DNA of 43,932 nucleotides, taken from positions 1 to 43,932 of the forward strand of contig JAVBNW010000017.1 in assembly GCA_031551255.1 (NCBI GenBank), given 5' to 3'. Shown one piece after another: positions 30,231-38,684 of the stretch; the first letter of the stretch is position 1, and every line of letters starts with the position of its first letter. The notes beneath the pieces were generated by a model. The model made no database searches and had not been told where the DNA came from. It saw nothing but the letters and a program-made list of their open reading frames with translations. The position numbers and the translations under genes were made by a program. This DNA is from JAVBNW01 sp031551255 (GTDB taxonomy: Bacteria; Bacillota; Clostridia; Christensenellales; UBA1750).

Positions 30231-31217
30231 CTACCCGAACACCGCGCGGCGCACCTTTTCCATCGCAGCCATGGAGGAGACACAGTCTCCGATATCGCAA
30301 TCCGTAGGCTCTCCCGTGCGGATGGCATCGGCGAACGCCGCGAGCTCCACGTCAAAGCCCATAAAGTCGTAACCGTACGCATAGCCGTGGTTCGGGTTCC
30401 AGGCAAGGCAGTCTCCCTCTTCTTGCAGGGGTAGGCCATATTCCCTATCCCTGCGCGGGCCTGTGCGGTTGTACTTCAAATCGCGCAGGTTGTCTACGAT
30501 CAGTTCGCGTCCCGCGGCCCCACACACCTCCAGCCGCTCCATCGGAAACGGCTCGCCCAGCATGCACGCAGCCTGAATCGTGCCGATGGTTCCGTAGGGC
30601 GTGGTAAAGCCCACGTCAAAAGCCGCGCGCTTATCGGCATACATCTTGTAGCGCGTGGTAATATCCCCGATATCTCCCAGCAGAAAGATCGCCAAGTCCA
30701 GGTGATGGATGATGTGGTTAAAGATAAAGTAATCCACCGATCGATATTCGCCGGCGTGAAACTTCGAAAAGTACATGGCCGGCGCGCCGAAGTCCTCGCG
30801 CCCTATGATCTTGCGCGCCATCGCGTAGCCCGGCGCAAAGCGCCGGTTAAAGCCCGCCATCGCGGCGACGCCTGCTTGTTTTTGAAGCGCCGCAAGCTCC
30901 CTGGCCTGCTTAGAGCTCTCGCACGGCGTCTTTTCCACAAACACGTGGATGCGCCTTTCCAGACAGAATTTCATCACTTCGTAGTGCACCGCGGCGTTTG
31001 CGATGCACAGCACGGCGTCGGGCTTTACGCTCTCAATCATGTCGCGGTAATCGGAAAAACCGGTCGGAACGGAAAACAGTCTGGAAAATGCAGCGATTTT
31101 CGCATCGTCGATATCGCAGACCCCCACCAAATCGAAGGGCAGCTTTCGAGCGGCAAAGTACATTACGTTGGTCATATAGTCTCCAAGGCCTACCAGCGCA
31201 AGGCGGATACGCTTCAT
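30231..31217 (-). CDS. Gfo/Idh/MocA-family oxidoreductase
   Basis: A 328-residue NAD(P)-dependent sugar or inositol dehydrogenase-like protein. The N-terminal Rossmann fold starts RLALVGLGDYM with Asp in VGVCDID (residue 35) at the end of strand 2. The catalytic EKP motif appears as EKTPC (95-99), and a conserved HHLDLAIFLLGD segment (about 169-180) holds the usual catalytic His. I took ATG at 31217, 7 nt after GGGAGG. It lies 34 nt downstream of the GHL6-type gene and is the last gene of that operon. Confidence 0.92.
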   Translation of the reverse strand: MKRIRLALVGLGDYMTNVMYFAARKLPFDLVGVCDIDDAKIAAFSRLFSVPTGFSDYRDMIESVKPDAVLCIANAAVHYEVMKFCLERRIHVFVEKTPCESSKQARELAALQKQAGVAAMAGFNRRFAPGYAMARKIIGREDFGAPAMYFSKFHAGEYRSVDYFIFNHIIHHLDLAIFLLGDIGDITTRYKMYADKRAAFDVGFTTPYGTIGTIQAACMLGEPFPMERLEVCGAAGRELIVDNLRDLKYNRTGPRRDREYGLPLQEEGDCLAWNPNHGYAYGYDFMGFDVELAAFADAIRTGEPTDCDIGDCVSSMAAMEKVRRAVFG

Positions 31218-31251
31218 AAGAAAACCTCCCGAGCCGCAAAACTGCGGATTC

Positions 31252-33390
31252 CTACAGAATCTGAATGTGCAAAGCAAAAAACTCTTCGAAGGACGGCACC
31301 GAAATCGTTACCTTCAGCGCGCCGTCTTCAAAGCACTGATCAAGCACGTGCACGCCGGTGGGGAGCACCGGGTACAGCGTGCTCAGGTTCACGTCGGACG
31401 CGCCCGGCAGGTGCAGCGTCACGGCGAACGGCGTGCTAGGATGCAGGCGCTTTACCGTGCGGCGCTGCCCGGTAAGCACGTTGATAAAGGAGAGCACGCG
31501 GCTGCTTGGGTCGGAAAGGCTCTTGGTATAACCTATGTGCAGGCTGTCCGGCGCCTCGGTCTGGATTTGCCAATGGCCCGCGCGCAGTACATTGAGCGCG
31601 TTGTGTACGAGGTTGTAAAAGTCCTCATGCCCGTTTTGATGCACGAGCGCCTCCACCGTGTTGGCAAAATATACGGCTTCGCCCGCGCCGAAGGCATGGA
31701 GGTATACCGTGGGAAAGCCGGTCTCTTCCAAACGAATCCACGCCTGCTCGGGGTATTGGTTGGGTATCATGGGCACATACGTGCACGCCGCCTCGCCGTC
31801 GCCGTTTGGGGTAACCAACAGCGTTTTCCCGCCGCTCATCAAGAACCTCGTCTTGTCGGAGCCCATGCCCGAAAGCAGCGGATGGCCGGCATCGCGCACC
31901 ATCTGGTAGCAGTCCTTGGACGTATCCTTCGCAAGCCCTGTGAAGCTTACGCCCAGAACATCTCCAAGCGCAAAGTCCGCCCGCATTTTGCCGTTTTCAT
32001 CGTATAGAGACGTTTCAAAGCTCGCGAGCAGCTTGCCCCCCGCGCGCACATACTCGCGGATAACCTGCGCTTGGCCGTCGGAAAGGCACGCGCAGTTGGG
32101 TAGGCACAAAACCTTTACGTCCTCAAGCGCCGCCGCGCTCAGGTTCTTTTCGGCGATGAAGCCGTAGGGGATGTGCGAATCGATCAGCACCGATTCCAGG
32201 CCCTTGATGCCCACGCCGTAGCCGTCTAGCGCCTCGTCGTCCCTGCCGAACCGATCGCGGGTTGGCTGAGAGAACAAAATGGCCGCCTCGGCCACAGGGG
32301 TTTGGCCGCTGAGAACCGCTTCATTCCGGCGAAGATAGCCGTATACATCCCTTTCCAAATACGCGTTGCGCCGGTCCGGCGCGGCATCCGGATGCGGACC
32401 GTTAAACATGCAGTTCCAGAAATTCGCCCCGACGCCGGCGGCCTCCCACATCCAAATACGGCACTCGGCGGAAGGGTCCTTCACCAACCGCCATCTCGTG
32501 CCGTTATCCCCGGTTAAAAGAACCGTCGTCTTCTTAGGATCGATCGCCTTTAAAAAGCGAACGGCGCTTGCGGCATAGGTAAGGTCGTCATAAGGCTTGC
32601 CGCTGGACGCGCCGGTTAAGAAGCCGACCCCCACCACAAAGTCGAATTCCTCGGCGGCATACGTGTCGATGCCCGAGTGAAGCGAGCCTGAGGCGTGGTG
32701 CATGCCGAACACCTCGGCGCAATACGCCTTGTCCTCGCCAAATTCCTTCACGGCCGAACGAAGCAGCCGAACATGCGCAAGGGCCGCCTTTCTCCGCCAC
32801 GCGCGGTACGGCGCAAATTCCGGCGCAAGGTCGTCTCCGCCGGAGGGGATGGCAAGCCCGGTTTCACGCCGAAAAGCCTCGCGACAGCGCTTGCAGTAGC
32901 ACACGCCACTTCCGAAGGCGACGGAGTTCTCCCACACGCCGTCGATGGGGAATTTACGCATCATGCCGCGGATAAACTCCGCCGCGTGCCCGTTTGCATA
33001 TTCACTCAGATAGCAGGGCGCATACAGCCCCTGTGCGTTGAGCTTGGGCGAGCCGTCCTCCTGCGCGGCAAACCAATCCGGATGGGCTTCGTAGCGGTAT
33101 TTTTGTGCGCCGCGAAAATCCACCCGCACCATAAGGTGCATGCCTGCGCCGTTCAGCGCCGCGCACAAATCCGAAAGGATTTCCTGCCCCGCCTTCATAA
33201 AGAGATTGTGATGCGATGGCTCAACTTCGTTATGAAAAAAATCCACGATGCCGCCGGCATTGACGACCAGCGCGTTGGAGTGGCTCTTTTTCATGTAGCT
33301 GAGCACGGCCCGCGCGTCGTAGTCCGCGATATCGGTTTCGCGAAGAACGGTCTGCAAGATGCGAAGCTGCCCTTGGTACCAATGCGCCAT
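31252..33390 (-). CDS. GHL6 / GH42-type putative glycoside hydrolase
   Basis: A 712-residue protein without a signal peptide. Residues 1-340 resemble the hypothetical glycosyl hydrolase 6 (GHL6) barrel, with DGVWENSVAFGSG followed by CYCKRC (three Cys, 164-169), which may bind metal as in GH42 enzymes. Residues about 360-560 resemble the beta-galactosidase trimerisation domain (AILFSQPTRDRFG, VLCLPNCACLSDGQAQVI, GGKLLASFETSLYD). The C-terminal part is beta-rich. The catalytic residues cannot be assigned with certainty. Co-location with a Gfo/Idh oxidoreductase and a URO-D-like protein suggests breakdown of an unusual glycoside. The ATG at 33390 has GGAGGGGG upstream. Confidence 0.8.
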   Translation of the reverse strand: MAHWYQGQLRILQTVLRETDIADYDARAVLSYMKKSHSNALVVNAGGIVDFFHNEVEPSHHNLFMKAGQEILSDLCAALNGAGMHLMVRVDFRGAQKYRYEAHPDWFAAQEDGSPKLNAQGLYAPCYLSEYANGHAAEFIRGMMRKFPIDGVWENSVAFGSGVCYCKRCREAFRRETGLAIPSGGDDLAPEFAPYRAWRRKAALAHVRLLRSAVKEFGEDKAYCAEVFGMHHASGSLHSGIDTYAAEEFDFVVGVGFLTGASSGKPYDDLTYAASAVRFLKAIDPKKTTVLLTGDNGTRWRLVKDPSAECRIWMWEAAGVGANFWNCMFNGPHPDAAPDRRNAYLERDVYGYLRRNEAVLSGQTPVAEAAILFSQPTRDRFGRDDEALDGYGVGIKGLESVLIDSHIPYGFIAEKNLSAAALEDVKVLCLPNCACLSDGQAQVIREYVRAGGKLLASFETSLYDENGKMRADFALGDVLGVSFTGLAKDTSKDCYQMVRDAGHPLLSGMGSDKTRFLMSGGKTLLVTPNGDGEAACTYVPMIPNQYPEQAWIRLEETGFPTVYLHAFGAGEAVYFANTVEALVHQNGHEDFYNLVHNALNVLRAGHWQIQTEAPDSLHIGYTKSLSDPSSRVLSFINVLTGQRRTVKRLHPSTPFAVTLHLPGASDVNLSTLYPVLPTGVHVLDQCFEDGALKVTISVPSFEEFFALHIQIL

Positions 33391-33429
33391 GGTTCCCCCT
33401 CCTTCACGATCGCCGAACAGGGCCGCCGT

Positions 33430-34665
33430 TTACCAGCCTTCCACAACCCGCATTGCCGTCTTCTCCCACTGAAAAATGTTCTGCGGGCGGCGCAGGCAGG
33501 TGCTGATGTCTTTCAGCACGATATCCACGGAGCATCCGGTATCCTTGCACGCGCCTACGATGGTCAAAAGCTCTTTGCGCAGATGGTCCTCGTTAAGCGC
33601 GGGCACCGCCACGGCCGCCGGATTGGGCTTGGCGGACACGACGAAGCGCCCGGCCACGGCGCCGCACAGCGCGCGGGCATCGGCCCAGGGCGTAAGCCCC
33701 ACCTTGCGCAGATTGGGGATCTTCTCCACCACGCCCATCTTCGTGTCGAGGGGTTCGCAGCAGCCGTAATACGCAAGGCCGCAGGTGCCTATGGTGCGCC
33801 GCATGTAAGCGATATCGAATTCCTCGTGCATTGCGGGCGAAACGCTGGCAAAGATCTGCGCCATGCCGCGTCCCCAGATGTTTTTGCGGGTGACGCGCGC
33901 CGCGTCAAAATTTTCGCCGGGCAAATCCGAAACCGTTTGGCAGGTGCAGTGCAGCGTGTTCTGCTCGGCGTCCAGCAGGCTCAGCTCTTCGTATTGGAGC
34001 AGACGCGCTTCTTCAAAAGAAGTAAGAAGGTCTACCATCCTGTGCGTATACTCCGGCCGCTCGGCAAGATCCATCAGCAGCGCCGTCACGCCGCGGTACC
34101 TGGAGATATTGTCCCACACCGGCGTATAGAAGCTATCCACCCCGGTAAGCCGCACCGGCAGAATATCTCCAAACGCATCCGCTACGATCTCAAGGCGGCG
34201 CATTGTTTCGCGCCTATCGTACTCCACAACGGGGGGATGCAGGCTGCCCAACGACGCCTCGTCGGCCAGCTGATCGTGATATTCGTGGGCGATGATGTGG
34301 TTGGCGGCGTCGGTGGAAAGCGTCTTTTCATTCACCGTAACGCCGATGCCGCTCTCTACAATCACCTTGCGTAGAGGATAGTAGGGTTTTACCAGCATGT
34401 CCGCCGGAAAGTGGCGATGCCTAAATAGAACGCGGCGCAGGTAGGTTTCCGCATCCCGCAGCACTGGGTCTTCGCATATCGGCGCAAGCGAGCCGTCAAA
34501 ATCCATTTCGTGCCACGGAAGCTCGTCAATCAGCACGACCGGCCGCACCATGCGCTTGTCGTTCACGGCGCGGTGCAGCGCAACGTTGTCAAGGTACCTG
34601 TCCATGTGGGCGATTTCGCTAACCTCGTTCGCAAGCCTACGCAAGGTTTGAATGCCGCTTGTCAT
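33430..34665 (-). CDS. URO-D-like protein
   Basis: A 411-residue protein that resembles the uroporphyrinogen decarboxylase/corrinoid methyltransferase fold (PF01208-like), for example in the segment LAYYGCCEPLDTKMGVVEKIPNLRKV (read in parts: YYGCCEPLDTK, then IPNLRKVGLTPWAD). In methyltransferases of this fold a Cys or His at this place binds zinc. It lacks the arginine-rich N-terminus of true HemE, is longer, and lies in a sugar-type operon, so a haem role is unlikely. GGAGG precedes the ATG, 22 nt after the RNA-methyltransferase-like gene and 39 nt before the GHL6 gene. The reaction is unknown. Confidence 0.7.
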   Translation of the reverse strand: MTSGIQTLRRLANEVSEIAHMDRYLDNVALHRAVNDKRMVRPVVLIDELPWHEMDFDGSLAPICEDPVLRDAETYLRRVLFRHRHFPADMLVKPYYPLRKVIVESGIGVTVNEKTLSTDAANHIIAHEYHDQLADEASLGSLHPPVVEYDRRETMRRLEIVADAFGDILPVRLTGVDSFYTPVWDNISRYRGVTALLMDLAERPEYTHRMVDLLTSFEEARLLQYEELSLLDAEQNTLHCTCQTVSDLPGENFDAARVTRKNIWGRGMAQIFASVSPAMHEEFDIAYMRRTIGTCGLAYYGCCEPLDTKMGVVEKIPNLRKVGLTPWADARALCGAVAGRFVVSAKPNPAAVAVPALNEDHLRKELLTIVGACKDTGCSVDIVLKDISTCLRRPQNIFQWEKTAMRVVEGW

Positions 34666-34687
34666 GCTTTGTGCCTCCTGTCGTGCG

Positions 34688-35674
34688 TCAATCGGGGATG
34701 TCGTCGTTTTCCCCGGGCGGTATGTTTTCGCGTCGATCCAAAAAGAGCAGCGCCTTTACCTTATGCCCGGCGTACAGGGCGTCAAAGCGGCGTTCGAGCG
34801 CAAAGCCGTTAGCAAGGGCGGCCTCCTCGGCGGGCAGCGAGCGTTCCAGCAGCAGGACGGCGCGCCCGCCGGGCTTTAATACGCGGCGGAACGATCGAAA
34901 CATCGATAGAAAAAAATCCTCCCGCTGCTGCGGCTTATACAGCCCCCACGGAGGATCCGTGATAATCGCCGAAAACGAGTGCGCGGGAAGGCTGCCCTCC
35001 AGCGCGTCCGCCACCACCGCGCGCACGCCCTTGAGGCCTTTGAGCGGCGACACCATCCGCGCGTCGACATCCGAAGCCGTAACGGACGCGGCGTAGCGGG
35101 CCATCGCGCGGGGTAGCGAGCCGTGCCCGCAAAACGGATCGAGGCAGGCATCGTTTTTATCCACCTTCGCAAGCAGACACAGCATATGGCAAAGATCCGG
35201 GCGCAACGCGCCGCGCGGCGTCTCTTTTTGCCTTTCTCCATGCGTAAGCCGCATCAAAAACAGGCCGTTGCCATGATCTCTCAGCCAAAGCCTCAGCTCG
35301 TGCCTGGGCTTTGTGCGGTGCACGGAAAGCCCCGCCGCGGCGACGTTGCGCTCGAGTTGCAAAATTTGCGCGGAGTCGGCGCTGACGGCAGAGTCGCCCT
35401 TCATGCAGCGGATGCGAAACGTCTCCCCCTGCGCCGCTCCGCGCAGCGCCGCAACATAGCGCGTATCCCTCGCGGCGGCGCGCAATAGCTCGCCCATGGA
35501 GCGCGCGGGGTAGCTGCCAAGCACTCTAAACAGCGACGATGCATAGGGCATGTCCGGCGCGCGCGCAGCCTCAAACAGCGCGATATCCTGCTCTACGCCG
35601 ACCACGCGGGCGGACTTGGCAAGCTGCTCGGCTACCAGTTCGCCAAAGCCCGGCGCGAATTTAACCAAATACAA
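34688..35674 (-). CDS. Putative RNA methyltransferase (THUMP/Trm11-like)
   Basis: Class I methyltransferase of the RNA-modifying type. The SAM motif LDPFCGHGSLPRA lies near residues 178-190 and the catalytic DPPWG near 240-244 (numbered from the TTG start); DPPW/F/Y motifs methylate exocyclic amines of bases. The N-terminal part (1-150) is a divergent RNA-binding region like that of Trm11/RlmL proteins. I prefer TTG at 35674 because GAGAGGTG lies 6 nt upstream, giving a start MYLVKFAPGF; the ATG at 35698 has no ribosome site. It heads the operon with the URO-D-like gene, possibly only by proximity. Confidence 0.8.
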   Translation of the reverse strand: MYLVKFAPGFGELVAEQLAKSARVVGVEQDIALFEAARAPDMPYASSLFRVLGSYPARSMGELLRAAARDTRYVAALRGAAQGETFRIRCMKGDSAVSADSAQILQLERNVAAAGLSVHRTKPRHELRLWLRDHGNGLFLMRLTHGERQKETPRGALRPDLCHMLCLLAKVDKNDACLDPFCGHGSLPRAMARYAASVTASDVDARMVSPLKGLKGVRAVVADALEGSLPAHSFSAIITDPPWGLYKPQQREDFFLSMFRSFRRVLKPGGRAVLLLERSLPAEEAALANGFALERRFDALYAGHKVKALLFLDRRENIPPGENDDIPD

Positions 35675-35704
35675 CCGCAGCACCTCTCGTACTATCATTT
35701 ATGT

Positions 35705-35871
35705 ATGCCGCACGGCGGCACGCGAATCAGTTTCAACAAGATGCCGTCCGGCATCGCGTTCTTTGCCGCCTTCTTCAACCTTGCGACTTTCGGCCCTTCC
35801 CGGCAAACCATGCATGCCGCACGGCGTTGCGTTCTTGCAGCGTTCATATGCCGCATGTCATCCGGCATATG
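35705..35871. repeat. Cluster of GCCGnnCGGC palindromes
   Basis: Four related dyads lie in 167 nt: ATGCCGCACGGCG (35706-35718), ATGCCGTCCGGCAT (35741-35754), ATGCCGCACGGCG (35814-35826) and CATATGCCG...CGGCATATG (35845-35871, 9-bp arms, 9-nt loop). The second and third are each followed by a similar GCGTTCTT-GC segment, so the unit is longer than the dyad. They fill the spacer between the glycerate kinase stop and the RNA methyltransferase start. REP-like elements or termination/processing sites are possible. Confidence 0.55.
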
Positions 35872-35883
35872 GCACAAGCCCGT

Positions 35884-37029
35884 CTACTTGCCCGCGAGTC
35901 TCTGGCCGATGGCAATGACGCCAAATAGCCGCTGTGCGGCCGCGCGCAAAAGCCTTTCGCCTTCGCGCATGGATTCCTCCAACGACAGGGGCCCTTCGGC
36001 GATCGGAAACAATTCAAGCACACCCGATATGCGCAGCGCCTCCGCCCCGGAGCCAAGGCCCCCCGCCAACGCGACGACCGGCACCCCTAGGGCGTTTGCC
36101 CGTCGGGCGATGCCGGAAACCGCCTTGCCCTGAAGCGACTGGCCGTCCACCCTGCCCTCGCCGGTGATTACCAAATCGCAGTCCATCAGGCCCTCGTCGA
36201 ACTGCATAAGGTTAAGAAGCGTATCGATGCCGCTGCGCATTTTAGCGCCTAAAAAAGCCGACAGCGCGCCGCCCAGCCCGCCTGCCGCTCCGGCTCCCGG
36301 GTGCGCGTCCATATCCAAATTCAGCTGTGCGCGGGCAAGGGCACAAAGCGCGGCGATGCCCGCATCGAGCGCAAGCACCATATCCGGCGTGGCGCCCTTT
36401 TGCGGGCCGAACACGTGCGCGGCCCCATTCTTTCCGGTGAGCGGGTTGTTCACATCCAGCAGCAGGGTAATGTGGGCGTCCCTTGCTGCGGGCATAAGGC
36501 CGGAAACATCGATAGACCGAACCTTAGCTATACCCTCTCCTACGGGCCGCACGGGCTGCCGGTCCGCGCCGAGAAACCGAACGCCCAGCGCCGATAGCGC
36601 CCCTAGGCCCCCGTCTACCGTAGCGGTGCCTCCAAGGCCTATGTAGATCTTGCGCATGCCGCGCCCAAGGGCATCGGCGATCATTTCTCCGAGGCCGTAC
36701 GATGTGGCGAGCATGGGGTTGCGCTTTTCTAAGGGGATCATAGGCAGACCGCAGGCCGCGGCGGATTCGATGACCACCTCGCCGGTAGGCAGCACGCCGT
36801 AGAACGAATCCGCAGGCTCAAACAGCGGGCCGGTTACCCGCGCAAAGACCCGCTCGCCGCCGCGGCACGCGAGCAGCGCATCCACCGTACCCTCGCCGCC
36901 GTCCGCCACGGGAAGCCCCATTACCTGAGCGCCGGGAAAGGCGCGCACCGCCTCCTTGCGCACAATTTCGATGATGCGCGCGGAAGAAAGAGAACCTTTA
37001 AAAGAATCCGGCGCGACGATGATGCGCAT
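35884..37029 (-). CDS. Glycerate 2-kinase
   Basis: A 381-residue kinase of the GlxK/GarK type that phosphorylates D-glycerate to 2-phosphoglycerate, feeding glycolysis. Signatures are MRIIVAPDSFKGSLSS at the start, ADGGEGTVDALL (residues 42-53), IGLGGTATVDGGLGALSALG (about 130-149) and ITGEGRVDGQSLQGKAVSG near the C-terminus. GGAGGGCGG precedes the ATG. It has its own promoter, divergent from that of aspartate kinase. No glycerate dehydrogenase is next to it. Confidence 0.96.
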   Translation of the reverse strand: MRIIVAPDSFKGSLSSARIIEIVRKEAVRAFPGAQVMGLPVADGGEGTVDALLACRGGERVFARVTGPLFEPADSFYGVLPTGEVVIESAAACGLPMIPLEKRNPMLATSYGLGEMIADALGRGMRKIYIGLGGTATVDGGLGALSALGVRFLGADRQPVRPVGEGIAKVRSIDVSGLMPAARDAHITLLLDVNNPLTGKNGAAHVFGPQKGATPDMVLALDAGIAALCALARAQLNLDMDAHPGAGAAGGLGGALSAFLGAKMRSGIDTLLNLMQFDEGLMDCDLVITGEGRVDGQSLQGKAVSGIARRANALGVPVVALAGGLGSGAEALRISGVLELFPIAEGPLSLEESMREGERLLRAAAQRLFGVIAIGQRLAGK

Positions 37030-37055
37030 GCTGCCGCCCTCCCTTAATTCAGGTT

Positions 37056-37084
37056 ATTGTACCATAATCTTGCCATTCCTACAA
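37056..37084 (-). promoter_or_regulatory. Promoter of the glycerate kinase gene
   Basis: The minus strand has TTGTAG (37079-37084), a 17-nt spacer, and TACAAT (37056-37061) with a TGG extension. The layout is the same extended -10 as for the zinc dehydrogenase. The leader is about 20 nt. Confidence 0.65.
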
Positions 37085-37177
37085 AGCATAGCATATATTG
37101 TAGAAAGCCGGTTCAACCTACCATGTGCGCGCCACATTAAGAATTGCGCAGAATTCCGTAAGTTGTGCCTCCCGCGT

Positions 37178-37206
37178 TTGACAAGGCAACGCGGCAACCC
37201 TATAAT
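37178..37206 (+). promoter_or_regulatory. Perfect consensus sigma-A promoter of aspartate kinase
   Basis: TTGACA (37178-37183), exactly 17 nt, then TATAAT (37201-37206). Both hexamers are perfect matches. The leader to the start codon is only about 52 nt, too short for a lysine riboswitch, so control by lysine or threonine is probably at the enzyme. Confidence 0.9.
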
Positions 37207-37264
37207 TGCGATGTTGTGCCGTAACCTGGTGGAAAAAGCAATCGGCGTACCGGAGGGAAAGTCC

Positions 37265-38596
37265 ATGGCAGTACTCGTATCCAAATTTGGCGGCAGTTCG
37301 CTGGCGGATGCAAGCCAGTTCGCCAAAGTAAAATCGATCATCGAATTGAACGAAGCGCGGCGCTACGTCGTGCCGTCGGCGCCGGGCAAGCGAACGCCCG
37401 ACGACGATAAGATCACCGATCTTCTTTACCGCGCATATGCGCTGGCCGCGGACGGGCGCAATTTTTCCGACGCTTTTGATAAAATTGCTGCGCGCTATAT
37501 CGCCATACGCGACGAGCTTAAGCTCGATATCGACATTTTTAGCCACCTGGAGCAGGTGCGCTACGGCATAGCCTCCGGCCAGTCGGCCGACTATGCCGCC
37601 AGCCGCGGCGAATACTTAAACGGAATTTTGCTTGCCGCCTATCTTGGCTACGACTTCATCGACGCCGCCGAGGTCATCTTCTTCGATGCCGACGGCAGGT
37701 TCGATCAGGCGCGCACGGACGAAATTCTATCCGCACGACTTGAAAAGCACGAGCGCGCGGTGATTCCCGGGTTCTACGGCAGTTTGCCGGGCGGCAACAT
37801 CAAAACATTCTCGCGCGGCGGATCCGACGTGACCGGAGCGATCGTCGCCAGGGCCGCAAAGGCGCAGGAGTACGAGAATTGGACGGACGTGTCCGGCTTT
37901 ATGATGGCCGACCCGCGGGTGGTCCCCTCCCCTTTGCCCATCGCATCCATTACATACCGCGAACTGCGCGAGCTTTCGTACATGGGCGCGTCGGTGCTGC
38001 ACGAGGACGCGATCTTCCCCGTGCGCGAGGCGGGCATACCCATCCACATCCTCAACACCAACAACCCCAAGGATGCGGGCACGATGATCGTCCCCCACGA
38101 AAACGGCAACCGCCAGGGCGCGATCACCGGAGTACAGGGCAAAAAAGGCTTCTCAGCCATCGCCATTGAAAAGGCGATGATGAACAGCGAACTCGGCTTT
38201 GGCCGCAGGGTGCTTCAGGCACTGGAGGAAGAAGGCGTTTCCTTCGAGCACATGCCCTCGGGCATCGATACGATGTCCGTCGTCATGCAGGACGCCAACC
38301 TCAAGGGCCATGAAGACAGCATCATCACGCGCATAAAGCGCGAGCTTAAGCCCGACCATATCGAAATCATCTCCGGCCTTTCGCTGATCGCAACCGTGGG
38401 GCGCGGCATGGTACGCTACCGCGGCATCGCGGCGCGGGTGTTCGGCGCGCTGGCAAAGGCGGGCGTGAACGTGCGCATGATCGACCAGGGCTCCAGCGAG
38501 CTGAACATCATCGTAGGCGTCGAAACCCACGATTTTGAGACGGCGATGCGGGCGATCTACGAAGAATTTGTCCCCGGTACAGAAAAACCGGAATAA
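37265..38596 (+). CDS. Aspartate kinase
   Basis: A 443-residue monofunctional aspartokinase, first step of the lysine, threonine and methionine pathway. The N-terminal kinase domain shows KFGGSSLAD (7-15), GEYLN (115-119) and FSRGGSDVTG (182-191). The C-terminal part from about 285 carries two ACT domains (GFSAIAIEKAMMNSELGFGRR and ISGLSLIATVGRGM), the site of feedback inhibition. I chose ATG at 37265, 8 nt after GGAGG; the open frame upstream to 36956 runs antisense through glycerate kinase. No other lysine or threonine gene is nearby. The family with this spacing resembles the class of ThrD/AK III enzymes. Confidence 0.96.
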   Translation: MAVLVSKFGGSSLADASQFAKVKSIIELNEARRYVVPSAPGKRTPDDDKITDLLYRAYALAADGRNFSDAFDKIAARYIAIRDELKLDIDIFSHLEQVRYGIASGQSADYAASRGEYLNGILLAAYLGYDFIDAAEVIFFDADGRFDQARTDEILSARLEKHERAVIPGFYGSLPGGNIKTFSRGGSDVTGAIVARAAKAQEYENWTDVSGFMMADPRVVPSPLPIASITYRELRELSYMGASVLHEDAIFPVREAGIPIHILNTNNPKDAGTMIVPHENGNRQGAITGVQGKKGFSAIAIEKAMMNSELGFGRRVLQALEEEGVSFEHMPSGIDTMSVVMQDANLKGHEDSIITRIKRELKPDHIEIISGLSLIATVGRGMVRYRGIAARVFGALAKAGVNVRMIDQGSSELNIIVGVETHDFETAMRAIYEEFVPGTEKPE

Positions 38597-38684
38597 ACCC
38601 CTTCGCAAAAGCTCTCGGTTTTTGTGAGGAGAGCGCCGGGCTGTGCAATCCCCGACGGACACAAAAGATAAGGCGGATCGCGAC

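Noticed and set aside
32695..34374. Very long plus-strand open frame (over 500 codons) opposite the URO-D-like and GHL6 genes
   Set aside because: It mirrors the minus-strand genes; high G+C at third positions removes antisense stops. The minus-strand proteins have recognisable folds and ribosome sites, this one has none. The same applies to long plus-strand frames at 15413-16756, 17238-18344 and 11675-12601.
35705..35871. CRISPR-like array
   Set aside because: Unit spacing is irregular, units are palindromic and degenerate, and there are no cas genes.
36956..37264. N-terminal extension of aspartate kinase
   Set aside because: It would run antisense through the start of glycerate kinase and across the consensus promoter; KFGGSS belongs at the N-terminus.
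37207..37264. Lysine riboswitch before aspartate kinase
   Set aside because: The leader of about 52 nt is too short and has no such fold.
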